Part shown: positions 18,648 through 27,686 of the stretch, one piece after another
How the letters are laid out: every line of letters starts with the position of its first letter
How positions within the stretch are numbered: the first letter of the stretch is position 1
The notes under the pieces: generated by a model
What the model was told of the DNA's origin: nothing
What the model saw: only the letters and a program-made list of their open reading frames with translations
Databases searched by the model: none
NCBI GenBank assembly: GCA_942491665.1
Contig: CALOBR010000003.1
Coordinates: 77,659-141,658 of the forward strand
DNA from: CAVQGZ01 sp942491665
GTDB taxonomy: Bacteria; Actinomycetota; Actinomycetes; Jiangellales; Jiangellaceae
Reading direction: 5' to 3'
DNA length: 64,000 nucleotides
Position numbers and translations under genes: made by a program

Positions 18648-21122
18648 CTACGGGATGGCGACGGGTTGGGCGTGCCAGATGCGGTCGAGGTAGTCGTGCA
18701 TCGACCGGTCGGAGGAGAAGAACCCCGTGCGGGCGACGTTGAGGATCGCCGAGCGGGTCCAGCCGTCGGTGTCGCGGTAGGCCCGCTCCGCACGGTCCTG
18801 GGCATGCAGGTAGGCGCCGAAGTCGGCGAGCACCAAGAAGGGGTCGTGGTTGAGCAGAGCATCGACGACGTTGCCGAAAGCGGACGTGTCGCCGCCGGAG
18901 TACTGCCCGGACCCGAGGGCGTCGAGCGCCTGGCGCAGCAACGGGTCGCTCTCGTAGTAGGCACCCGGCTTGTAGCCGCGCTCCAGCGTCTCGGTCACCT
19001 GCTTCTCGTCCAGCCCGAACAAGAAGAAGTGCTCGTGGCCCACCAGCTCGAGAATCTCGACGTTCGCCCCGTCCAAGGTGCCGACCGTCAGGGCACCGTT
19101 GAGAGCGAACTTCATGTTGCCGGTGCCGGACGCCTCCTTGCCGGCCATCGAGATCTGCTCGGAGAGGTCCGCCGCCGGGATGAGCCGCTCGGCCAGCGTG
19201 ACGTTGTAGTTGGCCGGAAAGACCATGGTGAGGCGGCCGTCGACGGCTGGGTCGTCGTTGAGCACCTGGGCCACGCCGTTGATGGCCGCAATGATCTCCT
19301 TGGCCATCTGGTACCCCGGTGCGGCCTTGGCGCCGAACACCACGGTTCGCGGCACCAGGTCGGTGGGGGCGAGCTCGCCCGAGCGAAGGCGTTGGTGGAG
19401 CGAGACGACGTGCAGCAGCTTGAGCGTCTGCCGCTTGTACTCGTGCAGCCGCTTCACCATCACGTCGAACATCGTGTTCGGTGAGACGACGATGCCGTCG
19501 CGCTTGGCCAGCACCTCGGTGATGCGTCCCTTGTTGGCAAGCTTGACCTCGGCGAAAGCCTCGCGGAAGCCGTGGTCGTCGGCCAGGGGCTCCAGTCGGG
19601 CAAGCTGGGTGAGGTCGTTGACCCACTCCTCACCGATGCTCTCGGTGATCAGGTCCGACAGCCGTGGGTTCGCCAGCTTCATGAATCGCCGCGGCGTTAC
19701 GCCATTCGTCACGTTCGTGAACTTGTCGGGGTAGAACTCGGCGAAGTCGCGCAGCACCTTCTCGCGGAGTAGCTGACTCTGCAGCTCAGCCACCCCGTTG
19801 ACCCGAGACGCCGCCACCGACGCCAGGTACGCCATGCGCACCGACCTCTCCGGGTGCTCCTGGATGATCGACATGCGCCGGATGCGCCACTCGTCGCCCG
19901 GGTAGGCCTCGCGCAGATCAGCGATGAACCCCTCGTTGATCTTGTAGATGATCTCCATGTGCCGCGGCAACAGACTCTCGAGCAAAGAAACCGGCCAGAT
20001 CTCCAAAGCCTCCGGCAGCAGCGTGTGACAGGTGTAGGCGAAGCACTTCTGGGTGATGCCCCAGGCGTCGCCCCACTCCATGCCCCGCTCGTCGACGAGG
20101 ATGCGCATCAGCTCGGCGATGCCGATAACCGGGTGGGTGTCGTTCAGCTGGAAGATGACCCGCTGCGGAAGCGCCTCTACCGGCGTGCCTGCGGGCAGCA
20201 GGTCGAAGAAGTCCCGGATGGAGCAGGCGACGAAGAAGTACTGCTGCTGGAGTCGCAGCCGCTTGCCCTGCGGCGTGGAGTCCTCGGGGTAGAGCACCTT
20301 GGAGATGTTCTCCGCGCGGTTCTGGGCGGTCACCGCGGCGTCGTAGTCACCGGTGTTGAAGATCTTGAGGTCGAAGCCATGCGGCGCCTTGGCGCTCCAG
20401 AGCCGCAGGGTGTTGACCGTTCCGCTCTCGTACCCCGGCACCATGTAGTTGTAGGGGATGCCGAGCACCTCGTCCTCGGGCACCCAGTGTCGACGTTCCC
20501 GCCCGTCGGCGTCGGTGACCGTCTCGACGTGCCCGCCGAACCCCACGGTCTTGGCCATCTCCGGGTGCGGGAACTCCCACGGGTTGCCCAAGGTGAGCCA
20601 CGCGTCGGGCCGCTCGACCTGCCGGCCGTCCTCGGCGAACTCCTGGCGGAAGATGCCGTACTCGTAGCGGATGCCGTAACCGACGGCGGGGATCTTCAGC
20701 GTGGCCAACGAGTCGATGAAGCATGCGGCGAGCCGACCGAGGCCGCCGTTGCCGAGCCCTGGCTCGACCTCCAGCTCACGCAGCTCGTCCAGGTCGAGAC
20801 CCAGCGACGCCAGCGCCGTGCGCGCCGTCTCTTCGAGGTCGGCGGCCAGAAGGGCGTTGTCGAGCTGGCGGCCGAGCAGGTACTCCGCGGAGAGGTAGCC
20901 GACGAACTTGGCCTGCTGGCCCATCTGGACGTTGAGCGTCTCGATCCACCGGGCCATCAGGGCTTGTCGCACCGTGCGCGCCAGCGCCATGTAGCAGTCG
21001 TTGGGGGTGGCCCGCGCCAGGTCGACTCCCTGGCCGAATCGCAGCCGGTCGAGAAACTCGCGGGCGAAGGCGTCCGGGTCGCCGAGGTGGGCTTGACCGG
21101 ACGCGGGAGCGGTCGACGTCAT
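18648..21122 (-). CDS. glgP: Glycogen/starch/alpha-glucan phosphorylase
   Basis: PLP-dependent GT35 enzyme of 824 aa that releases glucose 1-phosphate from alpha-1,4-glucans. Typical landmarks are VEPGLGNGGLGRLAACF, GIRYEYGIFRQ, the VKRLHEYKRQTLKLL segment and the PLP-lysine motif EASGTGNMKFALNGA. Length and order match the canonical, non-truncated family. A TACGTT box ends 8 nt before ATG 21122, so it may be leaderless. Together with the PTS genes it indicates stored and imported glucose use. Confidence 0.96.
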   Translation of the reverse strand: MTSTAPASGQAHLGDPDAFAREFLDRLRFGQGVDLARATPNDCYMALARTVRQALMARWIETLNVQMGQQAKFVGYLSAEYLLGRQLDNALLAADLEETARTALASLGLDLDELRELEVEPGLGNGGLGRLAACFIDSLATLKIPAVGYGIRYEYGIFRQEFAEDGRQVERPDAWLTLGNPWEFPHPEMAKTVGFGGHVETVTDADGRERRHWVPEDEVLGIPYNYMVPGYESGTVNTLRLWSAKAPHGFDLKIFNTGDYDAAVTAQNRAENISKVLYPEDSTPQGKRLRLQQQYFFVACSIRDFFDLLPAGTPVEALPQRVIFQLNDTHPVIGIAELMRILVDERGMEWGDAWGITQKCFAYTCHTLLPEALEIWPVSLLESLLPRHMEIIYKINEGFIADLREAYPGDEWRIRRMSIIQEHPERSVRMAYLASVAASRVNGVAELQSQLLREKVLRDFAEFYPDKFTNVTNGVTPRRFMKLANPRLSDLITESIGEEWVNDLTQLARLEPLADDHGFREAFAEVKLANKGRITEVLAKRDGIVVSPNTMFDVMVKRLHEYKRQTLKLLHVVSLHQRLRSGELAPTDLVPRTVVFGAKAAPGYQMAKEIIAAINGVAQVLNDDPAVDGRLTMVFPANYNVTLAERLIPAADLSEQISMAGKEASGTGNMKFALNGALTVGTLDGANVEILELVGHEHFFLFGLDEKQVTETLERGYKPGAYYESDPLLRQALDALGSGQYSGGDTSAFGNVVDALLNHDPFLVLADFGAYLHAQDRAERAYRDTDGWTRSAILNVARTGFFSSDRSMHDYLDRIWHAQPVAIP

Positions 21123-21205
21123 GACGGCAAAACGTACGGCCAGACGCCCGAGCCTGCGCGCACAACACCCACAGTTCTCTGCTCGTGGTCCGTCGGCCCG
21201 TCACC

Positions 21206-21211
21206 TACCCT
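21206..21211 (+). promoter_or_regulatory. -10 box of a leaderless promoter
   Basis: TACCCT ends 7 nt before GTG 21219, the same arrangement seen at other leaderless starts in this window. It supports the small downstream gene being real. Confidence 0.5.
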
Positions 21212-21218
21212 GGGCCGC

Positions 21219-21365
21219 GTGCTGGCGAACATGCGCGACGCGACGGGCGGGCCCCGAACCCGCTACCGACTACTTGCCCTGGTGATCGCTCTGGGCATGT
21301 TGCTGGCTGCCGCACCTCTGCTCATCCCCATCGTCTCGTCGATCGTCGGCGGGCTACGCGGCTGA
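21219..21365 (+). CDS. Small single-pass membrane protein
   Basis: 48 aa. A basic N-terminus (MRDATGGPRTRYR, inside positions 5-17) precedes one hydrophobic helix of about 25 residues (LLALVIALGMLLAAAPLLIP), ending VSSIVGGLRG. Support comes from the leaderless TACCCT promoter and hydrophobicity, not from homology. Function unknown; it diverges from glgP. Confidence 0.5.
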   Translation: MLANMRDATGGPRTRYRLLALVIALGMLLAAAPLLIPIVSSIVGGLRG

Positions 21366-21374
21366 CGTCCCGGC

Positions 21375-21767
21375 TCAGGGCTGCCACCAGCGCGTGACCG
21401 CGGCGTTCGTGCGCGCGACGATCGCTTCGGCGTTCGTGCTCGACAGCGTCAACGACCGGTTGCCCGCCAACGCCAGGCGGGCTCCAGGACCGGCGCGCAG
21501 AACGACTGCCCAGCTGCTGCCGTCGGTGCGGTAGCCCCAGCCTCCCCAGTCACCCGGACGCACCGTCACGACGACTGACCCCTCGATCTCGGTGACGGGC
21601 ACGACACGACGCAGCGGGCCGACGGGGCCGACGGCGACGGTCACGGCGTCGTCGTCCACCTCGTATCGGTAGACCGACAGCCAGGCTACGAGCAGCGAGA
21701 GCAGCACCCCGACGCCCAGCAGCGAGGGGTCGGTTGCGGCGCTGAGAGCACCGACGCCGACCAGCAC
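21375..21767 (-). CDS. PH-like domain membrane protein, probably cut at its 5' end
   Basis: 130 codons from GTG 21767. A hydrophobic stretch (GVGVLLSLLVAWLSVYRYEV) is followed by a beta-rich domain (VRPGDWGGWGYRTDGSSWAV; LSSTNAEAIVARTNAAV) resembling bacterial PH-domain or DUF3093-like membrane proteins. Protein-like sequence (RGLWRLWPAVL) continues in frame upstream of 21767 without ATG or GTG, as far as the truncated epimerase on the other strand. The real start therefore seems lost, or it is a rarer codon. Function unknown. Confidence 0.5.
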   Translation of the reverse strand: MLVGVGALSAATDPSLLGVGVLLSLLVAWLSVYRYEVDDDAVTVAVGPVGPLRRVVPVTEIEGSVVVTVRPGDWGGWGYRTDGSSWAVVLRAGPGARLALAGNRSLTLSSTNAEAIVARTNAAVTRWWQP

Positions 21768-21787
21768 CGCCGGCCACAGGCGCCACA

Positions 21788-22540
21788 GCCCTCGACAACT
21801 GCGCGAACCCCGCCTACCACCGCTGGCCCGCAGACTGGCCGCCGATCGCTGCTGCCTTGCTCGCCGCCGCCGAGCGCACCGGCGCCGTTCTCGTGACCGT
21901 GTCGAACCTGTACGGGTACGGCCCAGTCGACGGGCCGATCACCGAGGATCTGCCCCTGGCTGCCACCGGCCACAAGGGCCGGGTGCGTGCCCGCATGTAC
22001 GCCGACGCACTCGCTGCGCACGAGGCCGGCCGCCTGCGCATGACGGAGGTGCGCGGCTGCGACTACGTGGGTCCGGGCGCACAGAGCCACCTGGGCGAAC
22101 GCGTCGTCCCGCGACTGCTCGCCGGACGCGGAGTGTCAGTGCTCGGTGATCCCGACCAGCCGCACTCGTGGACCTTCACCGACGACGTGGCTCGCATGCT
22201 GGTCGCGGTGGCGCGAGACGAGCGCGCATGGGGCAGGGCCTGGCACGTGCCGTCCAACCCGGCACGCACCCAGCGCGAGGCGATCGGTGACCTGGCGAAC
22301 GTCGCCGGCGTCGACATGGTCTCGGTCCGCACCCTGCCGCGGGCGTTGCTGCGCACGCTCGGCACCGTGAACCCGGTGATGCGCGAGCCGCAAGAGACGC
22401 ACTACCAGTTCGAACGCCCGTTCGTGATGGAATCGCAAGCCGCCGAGCTGACCTTCGGGCTGCGGCCCACCCCGTGGGACGAGGTGCTGACCGCGACCCT
22501 GCGCTCTTTCGGATGGACCCGGCCGCGGGTCGCGCGGTCA
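21788..22540 (+). pseudogene. NAD-dependent epimerase/dehydratase remnant, 5'-truncated and without its own stop
   Basis: About 250 codons of a sugar-nucleotide epimerase-type protein (NPAYHRWPADWPPI; VSNLYGYGPVDGPITEDLPL; HSWTFTDDVARMLVAVARDE). The N-terminal nucleotide-binding GxxGxxG fold (about 85 residues) is absent; homology starts abruptly at about 21788. No ATG or GTG occurs in frame between the upstream stop and TTG 21857. At the 3' end no stop occurs near the end of homology, so the frame runs on antisense through the DUF3179 and TlpA genes. Most simply it is a fragment left by a deletion, or a misassembly. Confidence 0.75.
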
Positions 22541-23776
22541 GCGCGTGCGAAGCGTGGTGTCGGGGTAGAACGCCGCCCACGCGAACCAGAAGGGGTCGCT
22601 GTGCGGGACGCCGTCAAGCACCGCGCCCTCCAGCGGCCCCTCTACGGCCTCGCCGGCGAGGGTCCAGGTGGTGCCGGTCTGCGCGTCGCGCAACGTCGAC
22701 CCGTCCACCTCGAGGGTGAGCGTCTGCCCATCCACGACCGGGTCGAGCACCGCCGTCGCGCCCACCTGCCGGCCCGCGGAGATGTCGCCGGAGTCCAGTG
22801 CCGACGTGGCCCCCGCCACCATGACGGCCACCAAGTCGCGTCCGTCGAGCTCGATCGGCACCGCACCCTGCTGCTCGAGCAGAGCATGGTCGACGGCGAC
22901 GGCCTGCGAGCCGTCCGGGGTCGCCACGCCGACCACACGCCGCTTCGGGGGCAGCCGCTCGTCGATCTCGCCGTCGAAGAGGAACGGCGCACGGTCTTCT
23001 TGGTCGTAGCGCTCGTACGGGTTCGCGCCGTAGTTGCGCTCCACCCCGGTGATGCGGTTGAGCACCCAGCCCTCGGGGTTCTGCTCGCGCCAGTCGCCGA
23101 ACGCGACGGTCTGCACCGGGTACCGGTCGAGCTCGACGCCGGTCAGCGTTCCGGCCACGCCCAGCCCGATCAGCTGCGACCACAACGACTCTGTCTGCCG
23201 GTCGTACATGAGCAGGTCGGAGTTGAAGAGCTGGCCCGACGTACCGAAGCTGACGAGCCGCTCGCTGCCGTCGGGACCGACGAGCCTTCGATCGAACACG
23301 AGCGCGGAGTTGCACAGTGGGCAGTAGGTGACGGCGATCGGCACCCCAGCCACCTGGTCGTTCACTATCTCGTGCCACATCAGTATCTGAACTGGGTAGG
23401 CACGGTTCTCCCCGTCGATGGAGACAGCCAAGACGGGCTCCTGGTCCTCGAGCCAGTCCACCTCCGGCACCGCGTCGAACCGAGGCTCGTCCACCGGCGG
23501 GATGCCGTCGGGCGGTGGCCCTCCGGACACGACGCGCGCGGTGTCGACCAGAGGCTCGGGAAGCCCCTCGGCCAGTGGGTTGTCCAGCGCGGAGGCGACA
23601 CCTTCGCGGGGCGACTCCGCCAGCAGTGGCTGCGCCGACTCGCCGTCGCCCGCCGGGGCGGACACCGTAGGCGACAACACGTCGAGCGGGCTCTCGCCGT
23701 CGTCCGTGCCCACCCCGCAGGCACCGAGCACGAGAGCACCGGCGACGGCAGCGAGACCAAGACGCCACGTCCTCAT
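22538..23776 (-). CDS. DUF3179 lipoprotein
   Basis: 412 aa. A signal peptide with lipobox (GALVLGAC, Cys at about residue 20) indicates a membrane-anchored extracytoplasmic protein. The DUF3179 core has GENRAYPVQILMWHEIVND, AVTYCPLCNSALVFDR (a CxxC, possible metal or redox site) and SLWSQLIGLGVAG. No biochemical function is established for the family. The ATG overlaps the stop of the thioredoxin-like lipoprotein gene upstream (ATGA), implying a functional pair; the CxxC could be a substrate of its partner (inference). Confidence 0.85.
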   Translation of the reverse strand: MRTWRLGLAAVAGALVLGACGVGTDDGESPLDVLSPTVSAPAGDGESAQPLLAESPREGVASALDNPLAEGLPEPLVDTARVVSGGPPPDGIPPVDEPRFDAVPEVDWLEDQEPVLAVSIDGENRAYPVQILMWHEIVNDQVAGVPIAVTYCPLCNSALVFDRRLVGPDGSERLVSFGTSGQLFNSDLLMYDRQTESLWSQLIGLGVAGTLTGVELDRYPVQTVAFGDWREQNPEGWVLNRITGVERNYGANPYERYDQEDRAPFLFDGEIDERLPPKRRVVGVATPDGSQAVAVDHALLEQQGAVPIELDGRDLVAVMVAGATSALDSGDISAGRQVGATAVLDPVVDGQTLTLEVDGSTLRDAQTGTTWTLAGEAVEGPLEGAVLDGVPHSDPFWFAWAAFYPDTTLRTR

Positions 23777-24276
23777 GCCGCCGCCAGCCGGGCCATGGCG
23801 TCCACCAGCGCGGCCTCACTCAGGGCGCCGGCGAAGGTCTGCGTCCGGCCGTCGTCGTCGACGAACACGAACGTCGGCTGCGCCACCACCTCGAACTGCC
23901 GCCAGACCTCGCCGGAGACGTCGGCGACGTGGGTGAGCGCGGAGGTCTCCGTGTCGGCGACGAAAGCTTGCATCTCTTCCAACGACCCGCTCGACGCGAC
24001 GCCGATCACTCGAACGTCGGAGTTCTTGACGGCCGCCGCGACCACCGACGGGGCCTCGGTGCGACAGATCGTGCACCACGGTGCCCAGAACCACAGCACG
24101 ACATCCTCACCGTCGAGGGCGCTCGCATCGAACGTCTCCCCGTCGGTAGTGACCGACTCGAAGCTCATCGCGGACGACCCGGTCGCGCCGTCGTCTGCCT
24201 GCGGCGAGGCGCTACCGCACGCCGCCACGAGCACGGCGACGGCCACCGCTGCGGCTGTCATCAAAGGACGACCCAT
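23773..24276 (-). CDS. TlpA/ResA-like thioredoxin-family lipoprotein
   Basis: 167 aa. Signal peptide with lipobox (AVLVAACGS) followed by a thioredoxin fold with the redox motif FWAPWCTICRTEAP and the cis-Pro segment VVAQPTFVFVDDDGR. Predicted extracytoplasmic thiol-disulfide oxidoreductase, reducing or oxidising Cys pairs of exported proteins. Coupled to the DUF3179 gene by a 4-bp overlap. Confidence 0.9.
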   Translation of the reverse strand: MGRPLMTAAAVAVAVLVAACGSASPQADDGATGSSAMSFESVTTDGETFDASALDGEDVVLWFWAPWCTICRTEAPSVVAAAVKNSDVRVIGVASSGSLEEMQAFVADTETSALTHVADVSGEVWRQFEVVAQPTFVFVDDDGRTQTFAGALSEAALVDAMARLAAA

Positions 24277-24346
24277 GCGAGCTCAACCAGTGGTCTCGAC
24301 GCGCGATTCCGGCCGACGGGTCAACCGCGCCGGCGCGAGCACGCGG

Positions 24347-25261
24347 CTACAGCGGCTCACCCAGCAGCGTCGGGACAACCCGCGGCTGCACCAGACCCAC
24401 CGTGACGCAGCGGCGCAGCAGGTCAGACCACCGTTCCCGCTCCCCAGAGGCCTCGACCGCTAGCCAGGCCTGCCGGGCCTCGTCGCCCGCACCGGTGTCG
24501 GCCAGGGATGCGGCCTGCCAGAAGGCGAACTCGACATAGTCCGGCGCCGCCCGGGTCGCCTCCTGGTACGCCTGGGCGGCCCCGGCGACGTCCCCGACCC
24601 CGACGAGGCCGTCCGCGACGTCGAGCCGCTGGTTGGCCAGTGCAAGCGCGGTGAGCCGGCGCAGCTCGGGCAGCGGCTGCGGGCTGTCGTCGACGCGTAC
24701 GTCCACGACACGGTCGACCATAGGGTCCCCGGTGGCCTCAGGAGCCACCACCACCAGGGCGGCCGACTGGCGGCCCCGGACGTCTCCGCCGCGCGCCTCA
24801 GCCGCGTCGAGCGCATCGAGCAGCCGGTCGGCAAGAGGGCGGCCGGCTGAGCTCTCGAACGACGACGCCATCGCTTCAGGGACACCCTCGTTGAGCATCA
24901 TGTTGGCCTGGGCACTGAACCCGGTGCCGGCGACGTGCGAGGCGTAGGGGATGCAGCCGTCGCCCGTGTGCGCGGCCACGGAGCCGTCGATCGACACCGC
25001 TCCGACCTGTCGGATGCCCGGGTTCTCGTCGAGGTCGATCGACTGGGCCAAGGCTGTCTCAGGCGTCAGCCCCGAGCGCATGCCCGCCAGCGTGCGTGCC
25101 CCGTGTGCCATGAGCACGAGCGACTGGGTAGCGACCGCGCCCACGCCGGACTCGATGTAGGTCGCGACCCGCCCGACGGCGAGGACATGGCTGGCGATGG
25201 CGATGCCGAGCATCTCGGTGTCGGGGCAGCGGGCGACGATGGAGTAGGTCACGCGACCCAT
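24347..25261 (-). CDS. DUF1028 Ntn-hydrolase-like protein
   Basis: 304 aa. The N-terminus TYSIVARCPDTEMLGIAIAS and the GIRQVGAVSIDGSVAAHTG and GRQSAALVVVAPEA segments define DUF1028, a family predicted to adopt an N-terminal-nucleophile hydrolase fold. The extra C-terminal ~80 residues (helical, ALANQRLDVADGLVGVGDVA) look TPR-like. The substrate is unknown. ATG 25261 is preferred because GGAGG lies 14 nt upstream; an internal GTG at 25252 would put the conserved Thr right after the initiator. Confidence 0.82.
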   Translation of the reverse strand: MGRVTYSIVARCPDTEMLGIAIASHVLAVGRVATYIESGVGAVATQSLVLMAHGARTLAGMRSGLTPETALAQSIDLDENPGIRQVGAVSIDGSVAAHTGDGCIPYASHVAGTGFSAQANMMLNEGVPEAMASSFESSAGRPLADRLLDALDAAEARGGDVRGRQSAALVVVAPEATGDPMVDRVVDVRVDDSPQPLPELRRLTALALANQRLDVADGLVGVGDVAGAAQAYQEATRAAPDYVEFAFWQAASLADTGAGDEARQAWLAVEASGERERWSDLLRRCVTVGLVQPRVVPTLLGEPL

Positions 25262-25292
25262 CCTGCCTCGGGCCTCCGCGCGACAAGGCACG

Positions 25293-26006
25293 ATGCCCGG
25301 CATGCAGATACCGGAGTCGGTCAAGGTCGTCGCGACAGCGGGGCGGGTGCTCGTGCGTGCGGCAGACGACGTGGAGCACGTCGGCGTGCGCTCGGTTCGG
25401 GCCAAGCTCCGCACCGACGCTCGCGCGGTAGCAGCGGCGGCCGGCGTGTCCGTCGAGCAGGTCGACGGGCGTCTGCGCGTCGAAGTGCCCGAGGCGGTCG
25501 GACGCGGCCGGACGCCCCAGGTGCTGGTGGAGCTGGACGTGCCGGCCGGCACGTCCATCGATGCCGACGTCGGCGAGGCAGAGCTGGTGTGCTCCGGCCC
25601 GATCGGCTCGCTGGTCGCTCGGTCGACGTCAGGCAGCGTGCACGCCGAGCAGGTGACCGGGGATCTCGACGTCGCCACCGGGCGCGGCCCGGTCACGGTG
25701 CACCAGGTCGTCGGGGCGTCGACGGTCGCTGTCGCCGACGCCGTGGTCATCGTTCGTGCCGCGGAGGGTCCGGTGACCGTGCGCGGGCGCTCCGGGGACG
25801 TGCACGTGTGGTGGATGGGCGCCTCGGCTCAGGTCACGACGAGCACCGGCAACGTCCGTCTCGGTTGGTCCCGTGGGCTCCCGGTGCGCCTCGACGTCCA
25901 GACGAGCACAGGCGCGCTCGCCTTGGAGGTGCCCCACGACCCGGCTGCTCCCGACCTGCTGTCGGTACGCACGATCTCCGGTGACGTGCGCATCACCCCG
26001 GCGTAG
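25293..26006 (+). CDS. DUF4097-family beta-helix protein
   Basis: 237 aa with no signal peptide. Repeating short beta-strand units (STSGSVHAEQVTGDLDVATG; VRGRSGDVHVWWMGASAQVT; TSTGNVRLGW; VRTISGDVRITPA) match the DUF4097/DUF4098 adhesin-like repeat common in actinobacteria. No enzymatic residues are apparent. A second ATG at 25302 is an alternative start. It diverges from the DUF1028 gene. Confidence 0.75.
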   Translation: MPGMQIPESVKVVATAGRVLVRAADDVEHVGVRSVRAKLRTDARAVAAAAGVSVEQVDGRLRVEVPEAVGRGRTPQVLVELDVPAGTSIDADVGEAELVCSGPIGSLVARSTSGSVHAEQVTGDLDVATGRGPVTVHQVVGASTVAVADAVVIVRAAEGPVTVRGRSGDVHVWWMGASAQVTTSTGNVRLGWSRGLPVRLDVQTSTGALALEVPHDPAAPDLLSVRTISGDVRITPA

Positions 26007-26077
26007 CGGCTGCATCGGCCCGCCCACGTCAGAGTCAGGGTGCGCCGGTGGGTTCTCGACGCCCACGGCGTACATGA

Positions 26078-26161
26078 ATCCCCACATTCGCGTCGACTCC
26101 GGGTCCAAACCGGAGGTGACGGACCTGGTCAGCTGACGGCGACCGGCCCGATTGTGGGGAT
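26078..26161. other. Structured element between convergent genes
   Basis: ATCCCCACA (26078-26086) and its exact complement TGTGGGGAT (26153-26161) enclose 66 nt that contain a second perfect hairpin, CTCCGG-N7-CCGGAG (26097-26115), and the palindrome GTCAGCTGAC. It lies between the convergent DUF4097 and dcd genes. It may be a bidirectional terminator or an uncharacterised RNA; no poly-U tract is present. Confidence 0.35.
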
Positions 26162-26203
26162 CCGCGTACGTCGCGCCGTCGCCCCACACGATCGGGAGGA
26201 GGC

Positions 26204-26779
26204 TCAGACCTCGGTGCGATGGAAGCTCTGGAACGAGCGGCTGGGCGTCGGGCCGCGCTGGCCCTGGTAGCGCGAGCCGTGCTTCGCCGACCCGTACGGG
26301 TGCTCGGCCGGGCTGGACAGGCGGAAGAAGCACAGCTGGCCGATCTTCATGCCCGGCCAGAGCATGATTGGCAGCGTCGCCACGTTGGACAGCTCGAGCG
26401 TGACGTGGCCGGAGAACCCCGGGTCGATGAACCCCGCCGTCGAGTGCGTCAGCAGGCCGAGCCGCCCGAGTGACGACTTGCCCTCCAGCCGGGCCGCGAC
26501 GTCATCAGGCAGGCTGACCACCTCGAACGTCGAAGCGAGCACGAACTCGCCGGGGTGCAGGACGAAGGCCTCGTCAGGGTCGGCCTCGACCAAGCGGGTG
26601 AGGTCGGGCTGCTCGGACGCCGGGTCGATGTGCGGGTAGCGGTGGTTCTCGAAGACGCGGAAGAACCGGTCGAGGCGCACGTCCACGCTGGACGGCTGCA
26701 CCATCGCCGGCTCGTACGGCTCGAGGACGACGCGCCCGCCGTCCACCTCGGCCCGGATGTCGCGGTCAGACAGGAGCAT
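26204..26779 (-). CDS. dcd: dCTP deaminase
   Basis: 191 aa, full length. Converts dCTP to dUTP (or dUMP in bifunctional forms) for thymidylate synthesis. Motifs: MLLSDRDIRAEVDGG, QPSSVDVRLDRFFRVF, EGKSSLGRLGLLTHSTAGFI (catalytic Glu and substrate Ser/Arg) and YGSAKHGSRYQGQRGP. The start is supported by a TAGGGT box 6 nt upstream (leaderless). Confidence 0.96.
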   Translation of the reverse strand: MLLSDRDIRAEVDGGRVVLEPYEPAMVQPSSVDVRLDRFFRVFENHRYPHIDPASEQPDLTRLVEADPDEAFVLHPGEFVLASTFEVVSLPDDVAARLEGKSSLGRLGLLTHSTAGFIDPGFSGHVTLELSNVATLPIMLWPGMKIGQLCFFRLSSPAEHPYGSAKHGSRYQGQRGPTPSRSFQSFHRTEV

Positions 26780-26785
26780 GGCGCG

Positions 26786-26791
26786 ACCCTA
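26786..26791 (-). promoter_or_regulatory. -10 box of a leaderless dcd promoter
   Basis: On the minus strand TAGGGT ends 6 nt before the dcd ATG at 26779, with no ribosome site. Confidence 0.5.
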
Positions 26792-26903
26792 TGGCCCCGG
26801 CGCCCCCAGCCAGCCACCCCCATCCCGCCAGGGCGGACGACCGCCCAACATCAGGTACTGCGACCCTGCCCCACAACCGGCCGATCTCGGGCAGGCTGTG
26901 CCA

Positions 26904-27686
26904 ATGCGGGTCGCCCTCTTCGTCACATGCGTCAACGACGCGATGTTCCCTGACACCGGCAAGGCCACTGTCGCGATCTTGCGGCGGCTGGGCCAGGATG
27001 TCGAGTTCCCCACAGCGCAGTCCTGTTGTGGCCAGCCGCACTACAACTCGGGGCACCAGAACGAGGTGATGCCGCTGCTGCGTCGCTTCGTCCGGGCCTT
27101 CGCCGACTACGACATAGTCGTCAGCCCGTCGGCCTCGTGCGTCAGCATGGTGCACGAGTACTACCCCGCCCTCGCTGCGAAGACGGGGGACGCGGCGCTG
27201 CAGGCCGACGTGGCCGCCCTCGTCCCGCGCACGCTCGAACTGAGCCAGCTGCTCACCGACGTGATGGGCATCGACGACACCGGCGCGTACTTCCCCCACA
27301 CCGTCACCTACCACCCGGCCTGCCACGGCCTGCGGATGCTCCATCTCGGCGAGCGCTACCCGCGCCTGCTGGGCAACGTGGAGGGTCTCACGCTTGTGGA
27401 CCTTCCTGGGGCTGCGGAGTGCTGCGGCTTCGGCGGAACCTTCTCGGTCAAGAACGCGGACACGTCCGGCGCAATGGTGGGGACGAAGGTCGACAACATC
27501 CTGGCATCCGGCGCCCAGGTGTTCGCGACCAGCGACAACAGCTGCCTGCTCAACATCGCCGGAGCCCTGGTTAGACGAACGGAGACCATACGGTTCATGC
27601 ACCCGGCTGACATCCTGGCGACGACCAAGGCCGACGGCGACAGTTGGCGCGAGACCATGCCGAGCCTCGTGAGGGCTGACGCATGA
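26904..27686 (+). CDS. lutA: Lactate utilization protein LutA (Fe-S oxidoreductase)
   Basis: 260 aa. Two cysteine-rich CCG domains: SCCGQPHYNSGHQ in the first half and AECCGFGGTFSVKN in the second, preceded by TYHPACHGLRML. LutA is a subunit of the cytoplasmic LutABC complex that oxidises L-lactate to pyruvate. The start MRVALFVTCVND is at ATG 26904; CAGGCT ends 6 nt upstream, a possible leaderless -10. Its stop overlaps the lutB start (ATGA). Confidence 0.93.
   Translation: MRVALFVTCVNDAMFPDTGKATVAILRRLGQDVEFPTAQSCCGQPHYNSGHQNEVMPLLRRFVRAFADYDIVVSPSASCVSMVHEYYPALAAKTGDAALQADVAALVPRTLELSQLLTDVMGIDDTGAYFPHTVTYHPACHGLRMLHLGERYPRLLGNVEGLTLVDLPGAAECCGFGGTFSVKNADTSGAMVGTKVDNILASGAQVFATSDNSCLLNIAGALVRRTETIRFMHPADILATTKADGDSWRETMPSLVRADA

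Noticed and set aside
21857..24463. 868-codon plus-strand frame
   Set aside because: The first part is the epimerase remnant; the remainder is antisense to two lipoprotein genes and only reflects absence of a stop.
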